Shown: positions 15,819 through 24,240 of the stretch, in pieces
Layout: every line of letters begins with the position of its first letter
How positions within the stretch are numbered: position 1 is the stretch's first letter
Assembly: GCF_046483665.1 (NCBI RefSeq)
Contig: NZ_JAWOCR010000016.1
Coordinates: 1 to 64,000 of the forward strand
From: Thiohalophilus sp046483665
GTDB taxonomy: Bacteria > Pseudomonadota > Gammaproteobacteria > UBA6429 > Thiohalophilaceae
Direction of reading: 5' to 3'
Length of the DNA: 64,000 nucleotides
Program-made: the position numbers and the translations under genes
Notes under the pieces: model-generated
The model's input: the letters and a program-made list of their open reading frames with translations, nothing else
What the model was told of the DNA's origin: nothing
Databases searched by the model: none

Positions 15819-15853
15819 CATCGGTTAGTGGTAATGTTTATCGGACGTTTCAT
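15806..15853 (-). CDS. Candidate trp leader peptide MKRPINITTNRWRHW
   Basis: A 15-codon frame ending ...TGG CGC CAC TGG TGA lies 53 bp before trpE. It has Trp codons at positions 12 and 15, the size is that of known TrpL peptides (14-20 residues), and a hairpin with T-run follows. The ribosome-binding site is weak, and the second Trp codon lies inside the 5' arm of the hairpin, so the mechanism would differ in detail from E. coli. Confidence 0.42.
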   Translation of the reverse strand: MKRPINITTNRWRHW

Positions 15854-15872
15854 CTTCAGGTCACAGTCAGAA

Positions 15873-16562
15873 TCAGGCCGCGCCACGCGCCGCCTGTTTG
15901 AGCAAATCGGGCAGTTCAGCCATGGAGTCGATCACTGCGTCGGGATTGGCCTCGCGGATGTCGATGCCGTGGTTATAGCCATAGCTCATACAGACAATCT
16001 GAAAACCGGCGGCCCGCGCGGCAGTGACGTCGCTGATCGAATCGCCGATCATCAGTGACTGCTCCGGCTTGATGCCGAAAAACCCGGCCACGTGCAGCAG
16101 CGGCAGAGGATCCGGTTTTTTCTTCGCCAGAGTGTCACCGCTGACCACGATCTCGAAATCATCATAGACCCCGAGCGTTTTGAGCAGCGGTACGGTGAAC
16201 TGTTCCGCCTTGTTGGTCACGCACCCCAGCCGGTAGCCGGCCTGCTTGAGCCAGGCCACCCCCTCTTTGACGCCGGGATACAGCTGGCTGCGCTTGCTGG
16301 TATTGTCGGCATACAGGTTTAGAAAAATCGGGTAGGCCTTTTCGAACAGGGCGTCATCCGGCTCACCCTCGAGCTGCCCCGTCAGGGCCCGACGAACCAG
16401 GCGCTCGACACCATTACCAACCCACTCGCGGACTTTCGCCTCACCATGCTCCGGCATGCCAAGCTGTTTCATCATCTCGTCCACGCACCAGGCCAGATCC
16501 GGCACACTGTCCACCAGCGTTCCATCCACATCGATCAAGACCATTTCCGGTTTTCGCAACAT
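15873..16562 (-). CDS. gph: Phosphoglycolate phosphatase (HAD family)
   Basis: A 229-residue HAD hydrolase. Motif I is LIDVDGTLVDSVPDL with nucleophile Asp11 and acid/base Asp13. A helical cap follows, then motif II in GCVTNK, motif III Lys in AKKKPDPLPLLH and motif IV in MIGDSISDVTAARAAG. It removes phosphate from 2-phosphoglycolate, which arises in DNA repair and from Rubisco oxygenation. The rpe-gph-trpE order matches pseudomonads and supports Gph rather than another HAD enzyme. It lies 37 bp after rpe. Confidence 0.9.
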   Translation of the reverse strand: MLRKPEMVLIDVDGTLVDSVPDLAWCVDEMMKQLGMPEHGEAKVREWVGNGVERLVRRALTGQLEGEPDDALFEKAYPIFLNLYADNTSKRSQLYPGVKEGVAWLKQAGYRLGCVTNKAEQFTVPLLKTLGVYDDFEIVVSGDTLAKKKPDPLPLLHVAGFFGIKPEQSLMIGDSISDVTAARAAGFQIVCMSYGYNHGIDIREANPDAVIDSMAELPDLLKQAARGAA

Positions 16563-16599
16563 ATAAAAGTCTCAACGCAAAGACGCGAAGGCGTCAGGT

Positions 16600-17292
16600 T
16601 TACTTACCCGCCCTGGCCAGCTCATCCCGCATTGTTTTGAGGATGGAGTCGTAGCGATTCGGATCGGAATCCTGGCCCTTGCCGAAGATGCCGGAACCGG
16701 AGACGAAGGTATCGGCGCCGGCGGCGGCGATTTCCTGGATATTATCGGCCTTCACACCGCCGTCGATTTCCAGGCGAATGTCACGTCCGGATTCGTCGAT
16801 CAGTTTGCGCGCCTCGCGCAGCTTGTCGAGGGTGGCCGGGATGAAGGACTGGCCACCGAAGCCGGGGTTGACCGACATCAGCAGTATCATGTCGACCTTG
16901 TCCATAACGTATTGCAGATAGTCCAGCGGGGTGGCCGGGTTGAACACCAGGCCGGACTTGCAGCCGCTGTCACGCACCAGCTGCAGCGTGCGGTCGATAT
17001 GATCGGACGCTTCCGGATGGAAGGTAATATAAGTGGCACCGGCCTCGGCGAAGTCGGGAATGATGCGATCCACCGGCTTGACCATCAGATGCACGTCGAT
17101 AGGAGCGGTGACCCCATGCTTGCGCAGCGCCTCGCAAACCAGCGGGCCAATGGTCAGATTCGGCACATAGTGGTTATCCATGACATCGAAATGGACAATG
17201 TCCGCACCAGCTTTCAGTACGTTGTCTACTTCTTCGCCCAGGCGGGCAAAATCCGCGGACAGGATGGACGGGGCAATTTGATAATCGGCCAT
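16600..17292 (-). CDS. rpe: Ribulose-phosphate 3-epimerase
   Basis: A 230-residue TIM-barrel epimerase interconverting ribulose-5-phosphate and xylulose-5-phosphate. Metal and catalytic residues fall in IAPSILSADFARLGEE, HFDVMDNHYVPNLT, PIDVHLMV, MSVNPGFGGQSFIP and RLEIDGGVK. The ATG at 17292 gives the family N-terminus (MADYQIAPSIL) and has AGAGG upstream; the longer in-frame form is unlike the family. It heads the rpe-gph-trpE run. Confidence 0.96.
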   Translation of the reverse strand: MADYQIAPSILSADFARLGEEVDNVLKAGADIVHFDVMDNHYVPNLTIGPLVCEALRKHGVTAPIDVHLMVKPVDRIIPDFAEAGATYITFHPEASDHIDRTLQLVRDSGCKSGLVFNPATPLDYLQYVMDKVDMILLMSVNPGFGGQSFIPATLDKLREARKLIDESGRDIRLEIDGGVKADNIQEIAAAGADTFVSGSGIFGKGQDSDPNRYDSILKTMRDELARAGK

Positions 17293-17508
17293 GGTTTCGC
17301 CTCTTCGCTTGGTTATATGTTGGGTTACAGGTAAAGTGTCGCCGGCCCTGCCGTGGCACGACCTGCTGAAAAATGAACCGCAGACTTTACCTGATCGGAT
17401 CGGATTTTTCAGCCTTTTGTGGCAATATGAATGCGGATTTGAACTCCACCAGGCGTTGCCCCCTGGCGAGCGAGCGAACAAAAGCCTCTTTGATTACAAG
17501 GGATTACA

Positions 17509-18303
17509 ATGCGCAACTTGTCTATCGCTTTATTCATCAGCCTCGCGCTGGCCGGCGCGCCCGTGGCAGCCTCCGACAAGGCCAAGGAACAGCGCTGGGC
17601 AGATCAGATCGTCGACTCCTTGATGGTGGGCGAGGCCCTCTGGCTGGAACCCGGCGGGGAGCCGATGCTGGCACTGGCCACCGAACACACCACCGAAGAA
17701 GCCCGGGGGGCCGCCATCGTGGTACACGGCATCGGCGCCCATCCCAACTGGCCGGAGGTCATCCATCCGCTGCGCAGCCGGCTGCCCGACCATGGCTGGA
17801 CGACCCTCTCGATCCAGATGCCGATTCTCGAAAACCAGGCCGACGCCCGGGACTATGAACCGTTGTTCGAGGAGGTGACCCCGCGTTTTAACGCCGCCAT
17901 CGACTATCTGCGGGAACAGGGGATCGAAAACATCGTCATTCTCGCCCATAGCATGGGCGCGGCGATGAGCACCCATTACCTGGCCGATAACCCTGACCAT
18001 CCGATCCGGGCCTTTGTCGGCATCGGTATGAATCAGAGCAACGTGGATATCATGGACAACGCCAGTAATCTGGAAAAGATCACCATTCCGGTACTCGATC
18101 TGTATGGCAGCCAGGATCTGGACGGGGTCCTGGCCTCGGTGAAACAGCGCGCCACGGGCGCCGCCCGGTCCGGCAACGACAACTACCGCCAGGTGGAAAT
18201 CGAAGGCGCGGATCATTTCTTCAACGGGCGAGCCGATACCCTGGTCAAGCGGGTCTATAGCTGGATCGACCGTCATGCACCGGGGGAGGAAGTGGCACGA
18301 TAA
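17509..18303 (+). CDS. Secreted alpha/beta hydrolase, DUF3530 family
   Basis: A 264-residue protein with a cleavable signal peptide (about residues 1-22, ending APVAAS). The alpha/beta-hydrolase fold shows VVHGIGAHPNWPEV as the oxyanion region, the nucleophile elbow ILAHSMGAAMSTHY, the acid in YGSQDLDGVLAS and the histidine in EGADHFFNGRAD. Gammaproteobacterial DUF3530 proteins have this layout and unknown periplasmic substrates. AAGGGA before the ATG supports the start. It is divergent from rpe. Confidence 0.82.
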   Translation: MRNLSIALFISLALAGAPVAASDKAKEQRWADQIVDSLMVGEALWLEPGGEPMLALATEHTTEEARGAAIVVHGIGAHPNWPEVIHPLRSRLPDHGWTTLSIQMPILENQADARDYEPLFEEVTPRFNAAIDYLREQGIENIVILAHSMGAAMSTHYLADNPDHPIRAFVGIGMNQSNVDIMDNASNLEKITIPVLDLYGSQDLDGVLASVKQRATGAARSGNDNYRQVEIEGADHFFNGRADTLVKRVYSWIDRHAPGEEVAR

Positions 18304-18371
18304 TTTTGAATGTTAAATTTTGAGTTTTGAATTAAATGCAATCCCATCATTTAAAATTCAACATTGTGCAC
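18302..18371. repeat. A/T-rich heptamer-like array
   Basis: Reads in near-7-bp steps (ATTTTGA-ATGTTAA-ATTTTGA-GTTTTGA), then returns inverted as TTAAAATTCAACA. It resembles 11754-11832 between trpC and trpD. Confidence 0.6.
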
Positions 18372-18419
18372 TTTGCAGTGCCTCTGCACTAAAAAAATTT
18401 AAATAACGAGGTCTAAACG

Positions 18420-18887
18420 ATGAATATGAACAGTATCCTGATCGCCCTGCACCTGCTCTCCGCCGTTATCTGGGTCGGCGGGATGTTCTTTGCCTACATG
18501 TGTCTGCGGCCAGTGGCCGCCACACAGCTGGAGCCGCCGATTCGGCTGACCCTGTGGGTCGGCACCTTTGGCAAATTTTTCCCCTGGGTCTGGGCATCTG
18601 TCATCCTGTTGCCGCTGACCGGCTACTGGATGCTGTTCAGCCTGTATGGCGGGTTTGCCAATGCCCCGATCTTTATCCATCTGATGAACGGTATCGGCAT
18701 CATCATGATCCTGATCTACCTGCATGTCTTCTTTGCCCCTTACCGGCGACTGAAACAGGCTGTGCTCAGCCAGGACTGGCCGACTGGTGGCCAGAAGCTC
18801 GGACAAATCCGGATGCTGGTGGGGCTCAATACGCTACTGGGGATCATTACCGTGGCCATTGCCAGCGGCGGGCGCTACTTCGGCTGA
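18420..18887 (+). CDS. CopD-like four-helix integral membrane protein
   Basis: A 155-residue protein with four predicted membrane helices: ILIALHLLSAVIWVGGMFFA, a second near residues 55-80, a third in GIGIIMILIYLHVFFAPY and a fourth in GLNTLLGIITVAIASGGRYF. His11 in helix one, with the WVGGM motif, and the His near the third helix resemble the CopD/COG5615 membrane domain, linked to copper resistance or heme binding. GAGGT before the ATG fits a start site. The role is inferred only from this similarity. Confidence 0.65.
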   Translation: MNMNSILIALHLLSAVIWVGGMFFAYMCLRPVAATQLEPPIRLTLWVGTFGKFFPWVWASVILLPLTGYWMLFSLYGGFANAPIFIHLMNGIGIIMILIYLHVFFAPYRRLKQAVLSQDWPTGGQKLGQIRMLVGLNTLLGIITVAIASGGRYFG

Positions 18888-18907
18888 ACCTGAAACATTA
18901 AGGGCTT

Positions 18908-18977
18908 AACCACGAAGACACCAAGACACGAAGAAAATAAATATTTGAATACTTCGAGCCATCGAGTATTCGTGGTT
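18908..18977. repeat. Octamer-arm inverted element, short form
   Basis: Left arm AACCACGAAGACACCAAGAC, right arm ending TCGAGTATTCGTGGTT, with about 25 bp between. It lies just after the CopD-like gene. Confidence 0.75.
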
Positions 18978-19017
18978 AAGATGTTGATGTTTCTCGTTCA
19001 GCCGAAATAGCCAGGTA

Positions 19018-19092
19018 GGCCCGATGTAGCGCAGCGGTATCGGGCATCTCTGTTGTGCCGGACACCGCTACGCTCAGTCCGGCCTACTGGCC
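19018..19092. repeat. Two adjacent small palindromes
   Basis: GCCCGATGTAGCGCAGCGGT...ATCGGGC and CCGGACACCGCTACGCTCAG...CCGG form two hairpins in a row. A related hairpin is at 62398-62425. Confidence 0.6.
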
Positions 19093-19098
19093 GGTCTG

Positions 19099-19189
19099 AC
19101 CACAGAGGACGCAAAGGGCACAAAGAAGCCAAAGGTCTTAATAATTATTCTTCTTCGTGTCTTTGTGTCTTGGTGGTTTGCTTTTATTT
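19099..19189. repeat. Octamer-arm inverted element
   Basis: Left arm ACCACAGAGGACGCAAAGGG, right arm TTCGTGTCTTTGTGTCTTGG ending GGTTT. The gap 18888-19210 consists of this element, the one at 18908 and two palindromes. Confidence 0.75.
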
Positions 19190-19210
19190 CACAAACGTTA
19201 TGCAGGCTTT

Positions 19211-20032
19211 TCAATTTTCACGTGATTTTTTGATCAACTCGTAGGCTTCCTTGATCTCCTGGGCCTTTTCATTGGCGATCTTGACCATCTCCTCCGGCAT
19301 GCCCCGGGCCACGAGCTTGTCCGGGTGGTGCTGGTTCATCTGCCGTCGATAGGCCTTTTTGATCTCGCTGTCACTGGCACTGTCAGTCACGCCCAGCAGT
19401 TCATAGGCCTGCTTTAACTGCTCGGCCGATGAACGCCCTGCCCGGGCCCCACCACCTGCACCGGCATGCTGCTGATGGAACTGCCGCTGGGCCTGAACCA
19501 GGCCAAGCAATTGTTCGAACGCACTGCCGCTGAAGCCCAGCCGCTGGCCGATATGCCGCAACACGTTCTGTTCGGCAGGATGCATGACGCCATCAGCGTA
19601 GGCGGCATGGATCAGGATCTCCATGAACATCTGCAGTACCGTGCGACGCCGGCGGGCTTCCTGGCGGAACTGTTCCAGCACGCCATCCAGATCAAAGTCG
19701 GTCTGCTTGCCCTGATTGAACAGGTCGATCGCGGCGCGCTTCTGCTGTTCGTCGAGACGCATCTGCTGCATAACCCCGCGGGCCATTTCGATCTCGTTTT
19801 GGCTCACCCGCCCGTCGGCCTTGGCCACGTGGCCCATGGTAGAGAACAGTGCCGTGAAAAACGCCATCTGTACCCGTTCCTGATCACCCTGGCGAAACGG
19901 CCCGCCGAGCTGATCCTGCAGACGCAGCCCCTTGTCGAACTGATGACCCAGCACCGCTCCCAGTAATGCACCCAGCGGCCCGCCCAGCATGAAACCGAAC
20001 GCCCCGCCAACGACCTTGCCCCACCAGCTCAT
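19211..20032 (-). CDS. djlA: DnaJ-like co-chaperone DjlA
   Basis: A 273-residue protein. The N-terminus has one glycine-rich membrane helix (FGFMLGGPLGALLGAVLG), as in DjlA. The middle is a TerB-like helical domain (AFFTALFSTMGHVAKADGRV, and a second similar block). The C-terminal J-domain has QAYELLGVTDSASDSEIKKA and the HPD tripeptide in MNQHHPDKLVARGMP, which stimulates DnaK ATPase. Membrane topology, domain order and length match E. coli DjlA (271). A heptamer array lies directly upstream. Confidence 0.93.
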   Translation of the reverse strand: MSWWGKVVGGAFGFMLGGPLGALLGAVLGHQFDKGLRLQDQLGGPFRQGDQERVQMAFFTALFSTMGHVAKADGRVSQNEIEMARGVMQQMRLDEQQKRAAIDLFNQGKQTDFDLDGVLEQFRQEARRRRTVLQMFMEILIHAAYADGVMHPAEQNVLRHIGQRLGFSGSAFEQLLGLVQAQRQFHQQHAGAGGGARAGRSSAEQLKQAYELLGVTDSASDSEIKKAYRRQMNQHHPDKLVARGMPEEMVKIANEKAQEIKEAYELIKKSREN

Positions 20033-20040
20033 AAGAACAG

Positions 20041-20072
20041 GACCGAGGGACGAGTTACGAGTGACGAGGAAA
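20041..20072. repeat. Heptamer array, GACGAGG class
   Basis: GACGAGT/TACGAGT/GACGAGG units immediately before djlA. An inverted partner array lies at 20311-20346. Confidence 0.8.
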
Positions 20073-20139
20073 AATGCCTCGGGGAATAATATTTTTTCTG
20101 AAACATATTCATTTTCTGATGTGCCTGTATAAATATTTT

Positions 20140-20208
20140 AACCACGAAGACACGAAGCCTCGAAGTTATAAATAATATTTTCTTCGTGTCTTCGCGTCTT
20201 CGTGGTTT
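20140..20208. repeat. Octamer-arm inverted element, short form
   Basis: Left arm AACCACGAAGACACGAAGCC, right arm CTTCGTGTCTTCGCGTCTTC ending GTGGTTT. It is one of the cleanest copies of this type. Fragments of other repeats fill 20221-20310; there is no gene in 20033-20349. Confidence 0.85.
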
Positions 20209-20310
20209 GTTTTTTCCTTATTTCACGCCCTGCTCGAGACTCCAGAATGACGGTGCGTGGAACGCACCCTACCCCTGGTCGCGCCGGAGCGCTCCTACAG
20301 TTAAAATGTT

Positions 20311-20346
20311 TTCCTCGTCACTCGTAACTTGGCCCTCGGCCCTTCG
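20311..20346. repeat. Heptamer array, CCTCGTC class
   Basis: CTCGTCA/CTCGTAA/CTTGGCC/CTCGGCC units, inverted relative to 20041-20072. Confidence 0.75.
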
Positions 20347-20349
20347 TCG

Positions 20350-20712
20350 TCATATGACGACGAGCGTACCACGGTACATTTGCATCTGGCAGGTGAAGTC
20401 GTATTCGCCTTGTTCCTGTGGCGTGAGGGTAACTTCCTTGTATTCATCCACCGGCAGTTCGGCACTGATGTCGAAGTCGGGAAAGATCACCTGTTCGGCG
20501 CAGGGGCTGGGGTCCTTGCGTAAAAAGCGCAGGGTGATCGGCTGCCTGGCGGGGACTTCGATGCGCGAGGGGGTATAAACGCCATCCTCGACCAGAATAT
20601 CAACCCGGTCGCTGTCACCACGGCGTTGCACGCCGGGAGGTTTGGCCAGCCAGAACCACCAGACGATCGCCAGCATCAGTACCAGCCCCAGAAGATTCAC
20701 CAGCCAGATCAT
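20350..20712 (-). CDS. Membrane-anchored cupredoxin-domain protein
   Basis: A 120-residue protein with an N-terminal membrane helix (LVNLLGLVLMLAIVWWFWLA) and a cupredoxin-like beta-domain facing the periplasm. The segments VYTPSRIEVPARQPITLRF, CAEQVIFPDFDI and the C-terminal YDFTCQMQMYRGTLVV hold possible copper ligands (Cys, Cys, Met); the usual His ligand is absent. The ATG overlaps the copA stop by 4 bp. Coupling to a copper ATPase suggests that it receives or buffers exported copper. Confidence 0.8.
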   Translation of the reverse strand: MIWLVNLLGLVLMLAIVWWFWLAKPPGVQRRGDSDRVDILVEDGVYTPSRIEVPARQPITLRFLRKDPSPCAEQVIFPDFDISAELPVDEYKEVTLTPQEQGEYDFTCQMQMYRGTLVVI

Positions 20713-22934
20713 GAGCGGGCTCCCGATTTGAACCAGCGCAGACGATTGGCATTACTCACCACGGTGACCGAGGACATGGCCATAGCCGCGCCGGCGATCA
20801 TCGGATTAAGCATGACTCCCATGATTGGATAGAGAATCCCGGCGGCGATGGGAATGCCCAGGCTGTTATAGATAAAGGCACCGAACAGGTTCTGCTTGAT
20901 ATTGCGCAGGGTGGCATGAGAGATCGCGATGGCGTCAGCCACGCCGTGCAGGGAGCCGCGCATCAGGGTCACGTCGGCGCTTTCGATTGCCACGTCGGTG
21001 CCGCTGCCGATGGCAAAGCCCACATCGGCCTGGGCCAGCGCCGGGGCATCGTTGATGCCATCGCCGACCATGGCCACCACCTCGCCGCGTTGCTGCAGTT
21101 GTTCGATGTGCCGGTTCTTGTCCTGTGGCAGTACCCCGGCGATCACTTCATCGATCCCCACCTGGCGGGCGACCGCATGCGCTGTCGCCTCGCTGTCGCC
21201 GGTAAGCATGATCACCTTGAGTCCCAGCTGTTGCAGACGCCGAACCGCGGCACTCGAATCGTCTTTGACCGGATCGGCTACAGCGATGATGCCCACCAGC
21301 TGCTCTCCCCGGGCCAGGTACATGGGCGTTTGTGCCTGCCCGGCCAGTTGTTGCGCCCGCTCCTGCAGCTCGCTCATATCGATGCCCTGGCTTTGCATCA
21401 GACGCGCATTGCCCAGATAACACGGCACGTCGTCAAGCCGGGCGCTCACTCCCTGTCCGGTGATTGCCTCGAACTGCCGGACGTCGAACAAGGTGATCTC
21501 GCGCTGTTTTGCCGCCTCGACGATGGCATGGGCCAGCGGGTGTTCGGATCCCTGCTCCAGGCTGGCAGCCAGTTGCAGCAATTGCTCCTCACTGGTGTCG
21601 GATGCAGGCACCAGCTGGGTCACGCCCGGGCGCCCGACTGTCACGGTCCCGGTCTTGTCCAGGACAATCGCCTCCAGTTTGCCCGCCTGTTGCAGGGCCT
21701 CACCGTTGCGAATCAGGATGCCGTATTCGGCGGCCTTGCCCACGCCGACCATGATGGAAATGGGCGTGGCCAGACCCAGGGCGCAGGGACAGGCGATGAT
21801 CAATACAGTCACGGTGGCGACGATGGCATGGCTCAACAGCACCTCGCCGCCAAGATTGAACCAGATCAGAAAGGTGGCCACCGCCACCAGCAGGACCGCC
21901 GGCACGAAGACCGCCGCGACTTTGTCGGCCAGGCGACCGATGGCCGGTTTGCTGGACTGGGCGCGGCGCACCATCTCGATAATCTGCGCCAGCACGGTAT
22001 CGGCACCGATCCGTTTGGACTGGAACAGGAAGGTGCCACTGACGTTTATGGTGCCCGCCGCCACCTCGTCGCCCACCTTTTTGGACACGGGCAGCGGCTC
22101 GCCGGTAAGCATCGACTCGTCGACGCTGGAATGGCCATCGATAATGTCGCCGTCCACCGGGATGCGCTCGCCGGGGCGGATACGCAGCGTCTCGCCCAGA
22201 CCAACCTCGTCGATGGCGATATCCTGCTCCTGGCCGTCGCGCACCACCCGTGCGGTCCTTGGCTGCAGGCCGATGAGCCGGCGAATCGCCTCGGAGGTCT
22301 TGCCCCGGGCACGCATCTCCAGCGCCCCGCCCAGATTCACCAGGGCGATGATGACCACCGCCGCCTCAAAATAGGCGTGCCGGGCGAGCGTCGGGACGGT
22401 ATCGGGAAACAGCACCACCACCATGGAATAAACCCAGGCGGCACCCGTACCCAGGGCGATCAGGGTGTCCATGTTGGCGTTGTGCCCCCGAAAGGCTTTC
22501 CAGGCGCCGGTGAAAAAATGACCGCCGGCGTAGAGCATGACTCCGAGAGTAAGCAGGCCCAGCAGCAGCCAGATCGGCTGACCGAGCTCGGTGTCCAGCG
22601 CGGGCAGCAGTCCGCCCATATCGCCAATCACCAGCGGTACTCCGAGCACCGCCGCTACGGCGGTCTTGCGCAACAGGCGGCGATAGTGGGCCATCTCGGC
22701 CGCTTCCTTGTCGACCTCGGCATTCTGCCCTTTCATCTCGGCCGCGTCATAACCGGCCTGTTTTACCGCCTCTACCAGTTTGTCAGCACTTACATCTCCT
22801 TCAATCGTGGCGGTATGTTCGGCGAAATTGACCTCGGCCTGCTCGACACCGGGCACCGCCTGCAGTGCCTGTTCGACACTGGCGACGCAGCCGGCACAGC
22901 TCATGCCACTGATAGAAAGACGAGTTGCTGACAT
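20709..22934 (-). CDS. copA: Copper-exporting P1B-type ATPase
   Basis: A 741-residue P-type ATPase. One N-terminal heavy-metal domain carries GMSCAGCVASVEQAL. The membrane copper site is IIACPCALGLATP, the actuator loop has MLTGEPLPV, the phosphorylation site is VLDKTGTVTVG, the nucleotide-domain HP motif is GSEHPLAHAI, and the hinge is MVGDGINDAPALAQADVGFA. CPC plus a single CxxC domain marks a Cu(I) exporter (P1B-1). A cupredoxin gene is translationally coupled downstream. A near-consensus CRP site lies 61 bp upstream of the ATG. I see no clear CueR operator there. Confidence 0.95.
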   Translation of the reverse strand: MSATRLSISGMSCAGCVASVEQALQAVPGVEQAEVNFAEHTATIEGDVSADKLVEAVKQAGYDAAEMKGQNAEVDKEAAEMAHYRRLLRKTAVAAVLGVPLVIGDMGGLLPALDTELGQPIWLLLGLLTLGVMLYAGGHFFTGAWKAFRGHNANMDTLIALGTGAAWVYSMVVVLFPDTVPTLARHAYFEAAVVIIALVNLGGALEMRARGKTSEAIRRLIGLQPRTARVVRDGQEQDIAIDEVGLGETLRIRPGERIPVDGDIIDGHSSVDESMLTGEPLPVSKKVGDEVAAGTINVSGTFLFQSKRIGADTVLAQIIEMVRRAQSSKPAIGRLADKVAAVFVPAVLLVAVATFLIWFNLGGEVLLSHAIVATVTVLIIACPCALGLATPISIMVGVGKAAEYGILIRNGEALQQAGKLEAIVLDKTGTVTVGRPGVTQLVPASDTSEEQLLQLAASLEQGSEHPLAHAIVEAAKQREITLFDVRQFEAITGQGVSARLDDVPCYLGNARLMQSQGIDMSELQERAQQLAGQAQTPMYLARGEQLVGIIAVADPVKDDSSAAVRRLQQLGLKVIMLTGDSEATAHAVARQVGIDEVIAGVLPQDKNRHIEQLQQRGEVVAMVGDGINDAPALAQADVGFAIGSGTDVAIESADVTLMRGSLHGVADAIAISHATLRNIKQNLFGAFIYNSLGIPIAAGILYPIMGVMLNPMIAGAAMAMSSVTVVSNANRLRWFKSGARS

Positions 22935-22994
22935 CGGTGGACTTTCTCCCGGGACTGTCGAATCCCTGTGACGGCCAATTTACCCTTACCAAAC

Positions 22995-23016
22995 AAATGT
23001 GAACTCGTTCACATTT
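22995..23016. promoter_or_regulatory. Near-perfect CRP-binding site
   Basis: AAATGTGAAC-TC-GTTCACATTT is a 22-bp perfect palindrome with 10-bp arms, containing TGTGA-N6-TCACA. It matches the E. coli CRP consensus over both half-sites. It lies in the divergent copA/HDOD gap, 61 bp from copA and 111 bp from the HDOD start. Confidence 0.8.
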
Positions 23017-23127
23017 ATATCTGGTTACGGTACCGGCGAAAAATCTATAATCAAGTTTGCGGTCTTTTGTGCCGACAGCAAACTACCAAATCCCACTAAT
23101 TTCATCGCAGAGAACTCTCTCACTCAT

Positions 23128-23985
23128 ATGACGACGAGCACCCCACAGACGCTGATCCAGGAACACCGCGAGCTGGTCTCGCTGCCGGTCATCGTCACCC
23201 GTCTGAATGAAATGATCAACGATCCGGCCTGCTCGGCAGCCGATATCGCCGAAACACTCGGCCAGGATGCTGCTCTGGCGGCCCGACTGCTGAAAATTGT
23301 GAACAGTCCGTTTTACGGCTTCCCTTCCCGGATCGAGACCATCTCCATGGCGGTCACCATCGTCGGCACCCGCCAGCTACGGGACCTGACTATGGCAACA
23401 CTGGTGGTCAACAAGTTCAACCGACTGCCTGAAGAGCTGGTTACACCGCAGCACTTCTGGCGCCACAATGTTGCGGTCGCCTGTGCCGCCCGGACCCTGG
23501 CCGAGCGGCTGCAGATTACCCATACCGAACGACTGTTTATCACTGGCCTGTTGCACGATATTGGCAAGCTGGTCATGTATCTGACCCGCCCCGAAACTTC
23601 GGCCCGCTTACTGACCCGTTCTCGCGAGGAAAACCAGGCTCTGGGTAAACTGGAGCATAACGAATTCGGTTTCGATCACGCCGAACTGGGTGCTGAACTG
23701 CTGCGCCAGTGGCATTTGCCCGAATCCCTCGTCGAACCGGTGGCCCGTCATCATCAGCCCGCTCTGGCAACACAATATCAGCGCGAGGCCGCCATCATCC
23801 ATCTGGCCAATGCGATTGGCAATACCATTGAGTCCATTCTCACCGCTGACGACGATCTGCCGATTGATACGCGGGTCTGGCAAATGCTCGATCTCAGTCC
23901 GGGGGAGCTGGACGAGCTGACAGCCAAATCCGATCTCACCCTGAAACACGCCTTGCAGGTAATGTTTGTCGAAATTGCCGCCTAG
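23128..23985 (+). CDS. HDOD domain protein
   Basis: A 285-residue single-domain HDOD protein. The core contains LPVIVTRLNEMINDPACSAA, LLKIVNSPFYGFPSRIET and ITGLLHDIGKLVMYL, and later ELLRQWHLPESLVEPVARHH. Such proteins are signalling modules, often without enzyme activity, tied to c-di-GMP, chemotaxis or stress pathways. The GLLHDIGK motif keeps the His-Asp pair. The start at 23128 gives the family N-terminus, though its ribosome-binding site is weak; a longer in-frame start at 22999 would overlap the CRP palindrome. It is divergent from copA. Confidence 0.88.
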   Translation: MTTSTPQTLIQEHRELVSLPVIVTRLNEMINDPACSAADIAETLGQDAALAARLLKIVNSPFYGFPSRIETISMAVTIVGTRQLRDLTMATLVVNKFNRLPEELVTPQHFWRHNVAVACAARTLAERLQITHTERLFITGLLHDIGKLVMYLTRPETSARLLTRSREENQALGKLEHNEFGFDHAELGAELLRQWHLPESLVEPVARHHQPALATQYQREAAIIHLANAIGNTIESILTADDDLPIDTRVWQMLDLSPGELDELTAKSDLTLKHALQVMFVEIAA

Positions 23986-23999
23986 CCCTTCGGGCCGGG

Positions 24000-24179
24000 G
24001 TTCTGAGTGCTGAGTGCTGAGTGCTGAGTGCTGGGTGCTGGGTGCTGGGTGCTGGGTGCTGGGTGCTGAGTGCTGAGTGCTGAGTCACGCAGGTTACGCT
24101 GGCGAAGCCTGCGTGACTTTGATGCCCCGACTTCCGACTTCCGACTCGCGACTTAGAACTCAGAACTCAGAACTCACAA
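24000..24179. repeat. Inverted pair of heptamer arrays around a palindrome
   Basis: Left array 24000-24084 has about eleven units of CTGAGTG/CTGGGTG. Right array 24128-24179 runs inverted as CGACTTC, then AACTCAG units. The spacer holds the palindrome CACGCAGG...GCCTGCGTG. Apart from this, 23986-24240 has no gene. Confidence 0.85.
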
Positions 24180-24240
24180 CAGGTCACCGCAGGCCAGGAA
24201 TGTTATGATCGCGTTTTGGTTATCGTGAGCCTTGGTATAA

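Noticed and set aside
20916..22931. 671-codon open frame on the plus strand opposite copA
   Set aside because: It is fully antisense to a well-supported P-type ATPase, is low-complexity His/Gln/Gly-rich, and has no ribosome-binding site. High-GC codon bias of copA explains the open frame.
24000..24179. Heptamer arrays considered as CRISPR
   Set aside because: Units are 7 bp with no unique spacers, and no cas gene is present.
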